A stretch of 6,377 nucleotides of DNA from Planctomycetota bacterium (GCA_018828825.1 JAHJUV010000076.1:1-6377); one strand, 5' to 3'; shown: positions 1 through 4,599, counted from the stretch's first letter. Notes: generated by a model not told the origin, from the letters alone. A program made the numbers and translations.

Positions 1-111
1 CCCGAAGATATTGGCGAACTTGAAAAGGAAGTTTGTGAATCCATCAGTCGTATGCGTTGGCAACAATCACTATTACTATCTTTTTTCAAAAAGACTAAAC
101 TCAAATTATGA
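1..111 (+). CDS. C-terminal end of an unidentified protein (partial)
   Basis: Frame 1 is open from the window edge through 36 codons to a TGA at 109-111. The visible peptide starts PEDIGELEKEVCESISRMRW and ends in a basic tail, FFKKTKLKL. The first part looks like an acidic amphipathic helix. No motif identifies the family, and the start lies outside the window. It converges on the minus-strand operon ending at 382. Coding status is supported only by the uninterrupted frame and plausible composition, so a chance open frame cannot be excluded. Confidence 0.5.
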   Translation, partial: PEDIGELEKEVCESISRMRWQQSLLLSFFKKTKLKL

Positions 112-381
112 CGCGTTCCATTATTTACGCAAAGGTCAATAGTTCTTCAGGACTACTTTTAAGTTGTGTTTCCATTAAATTAGTTATCAAATAGAGTGAC
201 CCTTGGTCCTACTTCCGCATAACCCAGAATCAATGTAGATTGATTAATGGATATGGGCACATGGGATAGCTTAAGCCAAAACATTGTGTCTGAACTATCG
301 CATATTGTCGATAGATAATCGACCAAGGGCCACCACTTATCGCTAAAAAGTTTTATATTATTTTGACATTCCTTCCTTTTT
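112..381. other. Convergent intergenic region without a gene
   Basis: No credible coding frame is seen on either strand between the end of the partial + strand gene and the end of the - strand operon. The stretch is AT-rich. Its one striking content is the structured element at 196-333. No hairpin followed by a T-run, as expected of an intrinsic terminator, is obvious for either converging transcript. Confidence 0.6.
196..333. repeat. 138-bp structured element with 13-bp terminal inverted repeats
   Basis: GTGACCCTTGGTC at 196-208 is matched by GACCAAGGGCCAC at 321-333, an inverted repeat with 12 of 13 positions paired. Inside are a perfect 7-bp hairpin (AATCAAT 228-234 with ATTGATT 239-245), an 8-bp palindrome GCTTAAGC (269-276), and a perfect 6-bp hairpin (CTATCG 295-300 with CGATAG 309-314). 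Together they could fold as a closed multi-branched RNA or be a MITE-like element. No clear target-site duplication flanks it and there is no internal reading frame. Its nature (mobile element, non-coding RNA or recombination site) is undetermined. Confidence 0.5.
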
Positions 382-588
382 TTAAGATCCTCGAAATTTA
401 TTTTTTTCCTCAGTAGTACATAACCAAAATTCTATCTCTTTTTCTTTTAAAACAGTTAAACGTCCCCTATTTTTATGGTTTGGATTTACCCATCCACAAC
501 CGAAACTTGCCGGCCTCGTAAAATGTCGCAACTTTCTCATCGGAGTCATTTCGATCCTGTGGAGAAATCCTTTTAAAATTTCTATCAT
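382..588 (-). CDS. 68-aa protein of unknown function, second gene of the AbiJ-like operon
   Basis: A 68-residue protein that I do not recognise. It is rich in basic residues (RIEMTPMRKLRHF near residues 11-23), has a central FGCGWVNPNHKNRGR segment (residues 29-43) and a C-terminal part with a second cysteine at residue 57. There is no signal peptide or membrane helix. The start at 588 is well supported: AGGAG (596-600) lies seven bases upstream, within the last codons of the 241-aa gene, whose stop is only three bases before this ATG. That arrangement implies translational coupling and a shared function. It could be a small partner, a regulator, or the stub of a longer protein. Confidence 0.6.
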   Translation of the reverse strand: MIEILKGFLHRIEMTPMRKLRHFTRPASFGCGWVNPNHKNRGRLTVLKEKEIEFWLCTTEEKNKFRGS

Positions 589-591
589 GGG

Positions 592-1317
592 TTAACTCCT
601 ATGCCGTACTATGAATCGCATAAATGAACATGTCAACTCAAATATTATTTCAATTTCATTTTCTAATACAGCGTCATTATGTTTTACATAGGTATTTTGG
701 TATTTTGAGTAATAATCCAATAGTTTGACTAACATATTACATAATTCTTTAGACCCACCTTTTCCATCTATATACTTTCCAAGATTGTTAATTTGATTTT
801 CCAAAGATTTATTATTGCCAAGAATCGCTTGCAATAACTTCTCTAGTGAAAGACGTAAATCATCTAATAGATTACGGGAATAGATTTGGGATTCATATTT
901 CCCTAACGCAGCATTATATAGTTTCATAGCATCTGGATAATCGTTAAGCCAATGCTTTGTTTCTTCTATCAGTTCTGTGTTTAGTTTGGTAGTTTGATTT
1001 GTTAGCAAGTGACCGTATTTATTAAGAAGTTGAACTCTGAGATTTCGAACATCTTCGTTGTCCTTGAAATCATCTATTTGACATAATTCATTGATAATGT
1101 AAATTTGCTGCTCAGGCGAAAAAGACAGAAGGTTGTTTTTGAGAGCTGTCCTTTTATTTGGCACAGTACTTGGAAAAGGGTAGGTCATATATGGAATGTT
1201 TACATCAAAATCGGCAGCGTAACCGCTTAGATAATCAACTATTTTAGAGCCGGATAGGCCGCTATTAGTTTCTCCAAGTATTGCACACGCTTTTATTACA
1301 AACGCTATCGGAATCAT
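592..1317 (-). CDS. AbiJ/HEPN-like helical protein, candidate phage-defence gene
   Basis: A 241-aa, mostly helical, soluble protein. The N-terminal third (about 19-80) contains LSGSKIVDYL, then VPNKRTALKNNLL and a helix. This resembles the (G/S)xEIxxxL...KRxxL pattern I associate with small AbiJ N-terminal domains. The C-terminal part (about 130-238) has LYNAAL, DDLRLSLEKLLQAIL, SLENQ and then YYSKYQNTYVKHND (202-215) followed by a final helix. This layout recalls HEPN/Abi C-terminal domains, whose active motif is R-(N/D/H)-x(3-5)-H. Here the Arg position appears to be Gln (QNTYVKH), so catalysis may be altered or lost. The start at 1317 has AGGA five to six bases upstream and a promoter beyond it. 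The gene is clearly more AT-rich than the tuf-rplK genes, consistent with transfer. The family call is by remembered pattern only. Coding status is firm. Confidence 0.7.
   Translation of the reverse strand: MIPIAFVIKACAILGETNSGLSGSKIVDYLSGYAADFDVNIPYMTYPFPSTVPNKRTALKNNLLSFSPEQQIYIINELCQIDDFKDNEDVRNLRVQLLNKYGHLLTNQTTKLNTELIEETKHWLNDYPDAMKLYNAALGKYESQIYSRNLLDDLRLSLEKLLQAILGNNKSLENQINNLGKYIDGKGGSKELCNMLVKLLDYYSKYQNTYVKHNDAVLENEIEIIFELTCSFMRFIVRHRS
596..600 (-). promoter_or_regulatory. Shine-Dalgarno AGGAG for the 68-aa gene, inside the upstream gene
   Basis: On the minus strand AGGAG is followed by seven bases and then the ATG at 588-586. The motif is formed by the Arg and Ser codons that end the 241-aa gene, followed directly by its TAA. 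This is a textbook position for translational coupling and is the main argument that the short downstream frame is real. Confidence 0.65.
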
Positions 1318-1343
1318 ATTATCCTAGAATTCATTATTAAAAA

Positions 1344-1371
1344 ATTCTACTCTCTTTCTCCTCAAACTCAA
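1344..1371 (-). promoter_or_regulatory. Sigma70-like promoter of the two-gene minus-strand operon
   Basis: Read on the minus strand, TTGAGT (1371-1366) is followed by a 16-bp purine-rich spacer and TAGAAT (1349-1344). These match the -35 consensus at 4/6 and the -10 at 5/6. Transcription would begin near 1337, leaving a leader of about 20 nt that holds the Shine-Dalgarno TAGGATAAT before the ATG at 1317. Position and spacing fit well. This is a consensus match only. Confidence 0.5.
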
Positions 1372-1389
1372 CCGAAATATTTTATGGTT

Positions 1390-1449
1390 AGCCCCCGGAC
1401 CTGCCTGTCCTCCGTAGTCTGTCTTGACGAAGGATGGGTGCCGGGGGTT
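1390..1449. repeat. 60-nt stem-loop, copy of a dispersed palindromic repeat
   Basis: CCCCCGG (1392-1398) pairs perfectly with CCGGGGG (1441-1447). Inside, TCCTCCG (1408-1414) pairs with CGAAGGA (1428-1434) with one mismatch. The reverse complement of 1404-1434 reads TCCTTCGTCAAG...CTACGGAGGACAGG, closely matching 5721-5747. CTGCCTGTCC at 1401-1410 is repeated exactly at 1703-1712. It is probably an extragenic palindromic repeat rather than a terminator, as no T-run follows. Confidence 0.55.
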
Positions 1450-1460
1450 CGTCGTTTAGC

Positions 1461-1479
1461 CATCGCCGGTACGGCGATG
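1461..1479. repeat. Perfect 8-bp stem-loop CATCGCCG-GTA-CGGCGATG
   Basis: An uninterrupted 8-bp, GC-rich stem with a three-base loop, followed on the + strand by TTCTTTTGCTTT. It could terminate rightward transcription, but no gene ends just upstream on the + strand. It more likely belongs to the surrounding set of extragenic palindromes. Confidence 0.5.
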
Positions 1480-1484
1480 TTCTT

Positions 1485-1602
1485 TTGCTTTAAGGCATAA
1501 TCGCGCAGCGATAACAAATTTCAAAATATAGACCCGGGTCAAGCTTGCTTGATAGAGGGGCTATTTTAAATTTTTTAATCCCTTTGGGATGTCTTAAAGC
1601 AA
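1485..1602. repeat. 118-bp composite palindromic element with TTGCTTTAAG ends
   Basis: TTGCTTTAAG (1485-1494) and CTTAAAGCAA (1593-1602) form a perfect 10-bp inverted repeat. Nested inside are AAATTT-c-AAAAT (1516-1527) against ATTTTAAATTT (1563-1573), ATCGC/GCGAT (1500-1512), the palindrome GACCCGGGTC (1531-1540), TCAAG/CTTGA (1539-1552) and ATCCC/GGGAT (1578-1590). A third copy of the end sequence, CTTAAAGCAA, occurs at 1676-1685. TTCT lies close to both ends (1480-1483 and 1603-1606), a weak hint of target duplication. No reading frame is present. Confidence 0.45.
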
Positions 1603-1702
1603 TTCTGACAGTGTTAATCCGTGTCTAAATAAAATAGTGTTCATTCGTGGTTAAATTATGTTCGCAGAACACCACCTTAAAGCAATAGCGTCTCTGTGCG
1701 TT

Positions 1703-1738
1703 CTGCCTGTCCGCCATGGTCCCTTAGGGACGACGGCG
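1703..1738. repeat. Stem-loop related to the 1390-1449 repeat
   Basis: It begins with CTGCCTGTCC, identical to 1401-1410. It then forms CGCC (1712-1715) with GGCG (1735-1738) around the perfect hairpin GTCCC-TTA-GGGAC (1719-1731). It sits between two short sequences resembling each other (ctctgtgcgtt and gtctttgtggc), as if inserted. It is likely another member of the extragenic palindrome family. Confidence 0.45.
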
Positions 1739-1936
1739 AGTGTCTTTGTGGCTATTTTTTCATAACCTCTGTTAAACTGCGCAAACTTTAACGACTTTGC
1801 CGCCGCAATCCCCGTAAAATCTGGAAAACTCCCCTATCCTTTAAATATATCTCTGGCTAAAATGGGTATATAAATACATCTTATCTTCATTATCCAATAT
1901 AAAATTATTAAAAAAAATATTTTTTTACTTTCCTAT

Positions 1937-1964
1937 TTGCATTTCCGGTTTGCCTCCTTATACT
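1937..1964 (+). promoter_or_regulatory. Candidate promoter of the tRNA-Thr/tuf unit with AT-rich upstream tract
   Basis: TTGCAT (1937-1942) and TATACT (1959-1964; 5/6 to TATAAT) are separated by 16 bp. A dense A/T tract (about 1896-1927, including A7-TA-T7) lies directly upstream, where an UP element would be. Transcription would begin near 1970, about 190 nt before tRNA-Thr, so the leader would include the stem-loops at 2071-2137. The -35 match is poor (3/6). No better promoter was found nearer the tRNA. Confidence 0.35.
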
Positions 1965-2070
1965 AACGTGTTCGTTTTTGGCGATGGTTTTGCAGGGACT
2001 CCCTTTGCATTTTTTTGTTAAGGGGCGGTAATTACTATCGTTTCAGTATTGATATAGCCGATTAAGGCTT

Positions 2071-2137
2071 TTCGTGAAGTGTTTTTTGCTTCACGTCGAA
2101 GCGAAGCGTAGATCCCGACGCATCGGGACTTCACGAA
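2071..2137 (+). promoter_or_regulatory. Leader region with alternative stem-loops before tRNA-Thr/tuf
   Basis: TTCGTGAAGT (2071-2080) pairs perfectly over 10 bp with ACTTCACGAA (2128-2137). The core of the same left arm, CGTGAAG (2073-2079), also pairs perfectly with a nearer copy, CTTCACG (2089-2095). The two pairings exclude each other. In between lie GCTTC/GAAGC (2088-2102) and a perfect 6-bp hairpin TCCCGA-CGCA-TCGGGA (2113-2128). It could be a conformational switch, an RNA-processing site or simply a nested palindromic repeat. Confidence 0.4.
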
Positions 2138-2162
2138 TAACGTAATACGATGTTGAGCATCT

Positions 2163-2235
<73 letters not shown>

Positions 2236-2352
2236 GAATTTAATATATTGTCCTGCAAAACGCAGGCTTAAGTAAATGGTTAAAAGCCGCCATAATGGCT
2301 TGATGAAATAAAACTTAATAACAGATTTTGACAGAATTTATAAAGACAAATT

Positions 2353-2357
2353 GGAGG
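2353..2357 (+). promoter_or_regulatory. Shine-Dalgarno GGAGG of tuf
   Basis: GGAGG is followed by ten bases and then the ATG at 2368, at the long end of normal spacing. It fixes the tuf start. The tRNA-tuf spacer (2236-2352) also holds two small hairpins, CCTGC-AAAAC-GCAGG (2252-2266) and GCCA-TAA-TGGC (2289-2299). Confidence 0.75.
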
Positions 2358-2367
2358 TTATCACAAT

Positions 2368-3597
2368 ATGGCTAAGAAAGAAGTTTTTGAACGGAAAAAA
2401 CCGCACGTTAACGTCGGTACCATTGGTCACGTTGACCACGGCAAAACTACGCTTACTGCTGCGATGACAAAGGTTATGGAGCTCAAGGGCTTGAGCAAAT
2501 TCAAATCCTATGATGATATTGCCAAAGCCTCTGAGTCGCAGGGCAGGCGCGACCCTACCAAAATTCTTACAATCTCCACTGCTCACGTCGAGTATGAAAC
2601 GGCAAACCGGCATTATGCTCACGTCGATTGTCCCGGCCACGCAGACTATGTAAAGAATATGATTACAGGTGCCGCTCAGATGGACGGTGCTATCCTCGTT
2701 GTTAGTGCTTATGATGGCCCGATGCCCCAGACAAGAGAGCACATCCTTCTTGCCCGTCAGGTGAACGTCCCCAAAATCGTTGTCTTCCTTAATAAGGTTG
2801 ACCTTGTTGACGACCCTGAGCTTATTGAGCTTGTGGAAATGGAAATCCGCGACCTGCTCAACAAATACGACTTCCCGGGCGAGGAAACCCCGATTATTCG
2901 CGGCTGTGCGGTTACAGCAATGAAAGCCACAAAGCTTGATGACCCCTCCTGTAAACCTATCGAAGAATTGCTCAAGGCTATGGATGAGTATATTCCAATT
3001 CCGGAGCGCGAAATTGACAAACCTTTCCTTATGCCGATTGAAGATGTGTTCAGTATTAAGGGGCGTGGTACTGTAGGTACTGGCCGTATTGAGCGCGGCG
3101 TTGTAAAGGTTGGCGAGGAAATCGCCATCATCGGCTTGAACAAGGAAACTCGCAAATCTGTCGTTACTGGTGTTGAGATGTTTAACAAGACTCTTGACCA
3201 GGGACAGGCTGGCGATAACGTCGGCTTGCTCCTTAGGGGTGTTGAAAAGAATGAGCTTGAGCGTGGTCAAGTTATTGCCGCTCCCGGCTCTATTACTCCT
3301 CACAAGCATTTCGATGCTGAAGTGTACGTATTGACCAAGGACGAAGGCGGAAGGCATTCTCCCTTCTTTGCCGGTTATAAACCCCAGTTCTATTTTAGAA
3401 CCACTGATGTTACTGGCGCTGTAAAGGCCATTAAATCTCGTGAAGGAAAGCCTGCTGAGATGTGTATGCCCGGCGACAACATCGCGATGGAAGTTGAGAT
3501 TATTTCGCCCATAGCTATGGAAGATGGCTTGCGTTTCGCTATTCGTGAAGGCGGCAGAACTGTCGGGGCGGGCGTTGTAATTAAGGTTCTTGAATAA
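2368..3597 (+). CDS. tuf: Elongation factor Tu
   Basis: A 409-aa GTPase that delivers aminoacyl-tRNA to the ribosomal A site. The G domain carries GHVDHGKT (20-27), DCPGHADY (87-94, with catalytic His91) and NKVD (142-145). Domains 2 and 3 follow from about 215 and end in the conserved IREGGRTVGAGVV segment. Most EF-Tu have about 393-397 residues. Switch I here reads SESQGRRDPTKILTIST (55-71), about five residues longer than E. coli, and the usual RGITI is replaced. The threonine that contacts Mg2+ and GTP appears conserved as Thr68. I recall a similar altered switch I in planctomycete EF-Tu. The G5 SAL motif is CAV (180-182). The gene follows tRNA-Thr and precedes rpmG. No second tuf copy lies in the window. 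Confidence 0.98.
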   Translation: MAKKEVFERKKPHVNVGTIGHVDHGKTTLTAAMTKVMELKGLSKFKSYDDIAKASESQGRRDPTKILTISTAHVEYETANRHYAHVDCPGHADYVKNMITGAAQMDGAILVVSAYDGPMPQTREHILLARQVNVPKIVVFLNKVDLVDDPELIELVEMEIRDLLNKYDFPGEETPIIRGCAVTAMKATKLDDPSCKPIEELLKAMDEYIPIPEREIDKPFLMPIEDVFSIKGRGTVGTGRIERGVVKVGEEIAIIGLNKETRKSVVTGVEMFNKTLDQGQAGDNVGLLLRGVEKNELERGQVIAAPGSITPHKHFDAEVYVLTKDEGGRHSPFFAGYKPQFYFRTTDVTGAVKAIKSREGKPAEMCMPGDNIAMEVEIISPIAMEDGLRFAIREGGRTVGAGVVIKVLE

Positions 3598-3610
3598 CTA
3601 TTTCAAAACA

Positions 3611-3658
3611 AGACGGCAGTCCTCTTCAATGGGGACTGCCGTCTAAAAATCTTTAGAC
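3611..3658 (+). promoter_or_regulatory. Strong intercistronic stem-loop and overlapping second hairpin between tuf and rpmG
   Basis: AGACGGCAGTCC (3611-3622) pairs perfectly over 12 bp with 3633-3644, extendable by two more pairs. It is followed by AAAAATCTTT rather than a T-run, so it is not a classical intrinsic terminator. GTCT (3641-3644) at its 3' end also starts a second perfect hairpin, GTCTAAA-AATC-TTTAGAC (3641-3658), immediately before the rpmG Shine-Dalgarno CAGGG (3658-3662). The two compete for the same four bases. A role in mRNA 3' stability, processing or setting rpmG expression relative to tuf is plausible. Confidence 0.6.
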
Positions 3659-3667
3659 AGGGCAATT

Positions 3668-3835
3668 ATGGCCAAAGGAAAAAAAAGAGAAGATGCTTGG
3701 CTCGAATGTAAGGAATGTGGTCAGCGCAATTACAGAACACAGATTAATGTCTCTCAGGGAACCCCTAAATTAGAGCTTAAAAAGTTCTGTAAAAAGGAAA
3801 GAAAGCGAACCGTTCACAAGTTAAGAAGGAAGTAA
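3668..3835 (+). CDS. rpmG: Ribosomal protein L33 (bL33)
   Basis: A 55-aa protein of the large ribosomal subunit, at the tRNA exit side. It begins MAKGKKREDAWLECKECGQR and includes TPKLELKKFC, as in bL33. The first zinc-ribbon pair is C14-x2-C17. The second is only half present: C41 is followed by KKE, so the usual fourth cysteine is Glu44 (canonical form is close to KKYCPRCRKHT). This is an intermediate between zinc-binding and zinc-free L33. The start is set by CAGGG five bases upstream. A position between tuf and tRNA-Trp/secE is common in bacteria. The C-terminus is strongly basic (KLRRK). Confidence 0.92.
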   Translation: MAKGKKREDAWLECKECGQRNYRTQINVSQGTPKLELKKFCKKERKRTVHKLRRK

Positions 3836-3854
3836 CCGCTTATTATTGCCTAAG

Positions 3855-3995
3855 GCGGCCGATGTCCCTTATGAAGTTGATACTAAATAAGTGGCCGACG
3901 CCGCTTGATAAGTGGCTGACGACCCTTGTGAAATTAATATTAAACAAGGTCGGTTAATATTAAAATAATAGGCCGGTTAATACTAATAAATAATA
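3855..3995 (+). repeat. Nested degenerate tandem repeats between rpmG and tRNA-Trp
   Basis: Three levels of repetition are visible. ATAAGTGGCCGACGCCGCTTG (3887-3907) recurs directly as 3908-3928 with three changes (21-bp period). The segment from GGCCGATG (about 3857) to CTAAATAAG recurs from GGCTGACG (3914) to TTAAACAAG at roughly 77% identity. GGTCGGTTAATATTAA (3948-3963) recurs as GGCCGGTTAATACTAA (3971-3986), each followed by AATAATA. The last unit runs straight into the tRNA-Trp acceptor (AATAGGCCAG). Confidence 0.6.
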
Positions 3996-4067
3996 GGCCA
4001 GTAGCTCAATTGGCAGAGCGTCGGTCTCCAAAACCGAAGGTTGGGGGTTCGATTCCTCCCTGGCCTG
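3995..4067 (+). tRNA. tRNA-Trp(CCA)
   Basis: A complete 73-nt cloverleaf. Acceptor AGGCCAG (3995-4001) pairs with CTGGCCT (4060-4066), and the discriminator G4067 is typical of bacterial tRNA-Trp. The D arm is GCTC/GAGC. The anticodon stem TCGGT/ACCGA encloses loop CTCCAAA with anticodon CCA at 4028-4030. The T stem GGGGG/CCTCC contains one G-U pair and loop TTCGATT. CCA is not encoded. TTTTT follows at once. A location just upstream of secE is the widespread bacterial order. Confidence 0.96.
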
Positions 4068-4280
4068 TTTTTAGGCCGGTGAGGGGGAAATAAGAGAGCC
4101 GGAGAGAGTGAAGAAATGAGATGGCTGGTGGGCGAAAGAATATTGAGTGAAGAAAAGAAAGAATAGGGAGCAAAAAAAGAACAAGCGACGAAGAAAAGTG
4201 AGGCAGTGGGTAGAAAACGACAGGGCCAGAGAGCAAGGGAATGATTGGGTGTGCTGAGAGAGATAAGAAGAGGAGGTAAA

Positions 4281-4505
4281 GGGAATAATAGAGTCGAAAT
4301 GGTGATTTTTGCCGGATGGCAAATAGAAGAATAAAAACAAAAAAGGTAAGAATAGGAAATTGAAAAAAATAACAGAGTCGGAATAAGGGTTTTTTTGGTA
4401 GTCCGGCTTTCTCGCAGGAACGGGTTTGGCAGCTTTGAGAAGGGTTGGCTGATGTTGATTCGGCTTGCGAATAGGGAATTATAACAGGGTCGGAATAAGA
4501 GTTTT
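4281..4505 (+). repeat. Three degenerate copies of a GTCGGAATAAG repeat ending in T-runs
   Basis: The best pair is 4369-4393 and 4481-4505, 25 bases with two differences (ATAACAGRGTCGGAATAAGR followed by GTTTT). The similarity extends upstream, where AATAGGAAATT (4351-4361) matches AATAGGGAATT (4470-4480). A more diverged copy is at 4281-4310 (GGGAATAATAGAGTCGAAAT then GGTGATTTTT). They are direct, not inverted, and irregularly spaced (about 84 and 112 bases), which does not suggest a CRISPR array. Confidence 0.55.
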
Positions 4506-4519
4506 CGACAGGCAGTAAT

Positions 4520-4599
4520 AGACGTAACAGGATTGGTCTTTTTAATAACGATGCGAATAGACGGAATGACAGACGGTAAAGGATTCGTCTTTTTAATAA
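4520..4599 (+). repeat. 28-bp direct repeat pair with terminator-like hairpins just before secE
   Basis: 4521-4548 and 4572-4599 match at 24 of 28 positions, with a 51-bp offset, and both end in GTCTTTTTAATAA. In the second copy AGACG (4571-4575) pairs with CGTCT (4586-4590), followed by TTTT. In the first copy AGAC/GTCT pairs at the same place. These look like weak intrinsic terminators placed in tandem within the operon, ending about ten bases before the secE start. A leaky-terminator role is inference; the stems are short. Confidence 0.4.

Larger units (their letters stand above)
1372..1936. other. Divergent intergenic region rich in palindromes, no gene seen
   Basis: No convincing coding frame is present on either strand. 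The first part (to about 1740) is a chain of stem-loops and short repeats, annotated separately. The remainder is AT-rich and ends in a perfect 16-bp A/T palindrome at 1911-1926, immediately upstream of the candidate promoter of the tRNA-Thr/tuf unit. Confidence 0.6.

Noticed and set aside
2328..2333. TTGACA, a perfect -35 hexamer upstream of tuf
   Set aside because: No -10 at proper spacing. 17 bp downstream falls in the tuf Shine-Dalgarno region.
2757..3188. Second antisense frame within tuf
   Set aside because: Serine/isoleucine-rich low-complexity translation, no ribosome site and full overlap with EF-Tu coding sequence.
2338..3357. Large antisense open frame (339 aa) opposite tuf
   Set aside because: It lies wholly against the highly conserved EF-Tu gene and has no recognisable domain. 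It is a shadow of the tuf codon pattern.
4006..4236. Minus-strand frame ending GGIEPPTFGFGDRRSAN
   Set aside because: This peptide is the antisense of tRNA-Trp, a well-known source of spurious annotated proteins. The rest is the translated complement of the purine-rich spacer.
4071..4340. Minus-strand Ser/Phe/Leu-rich 89-aa frame
   Set aside because: Its composition is explained entirely by the polypyrimidine complement of the purine-rich tract. There is no start context.
4455..4485. TTGATT and TATAAC as a secE promoter
   Set aside because: The spacing is 19 bp and the -10-like hexamer overlaps a repeat unit. Too weak to list as a feature.
4281..4599. Possible CRISPR array
   Set aside because: The repeats are degenerate, irregularly spaced, from two different families, and there are no cas genes in the window.
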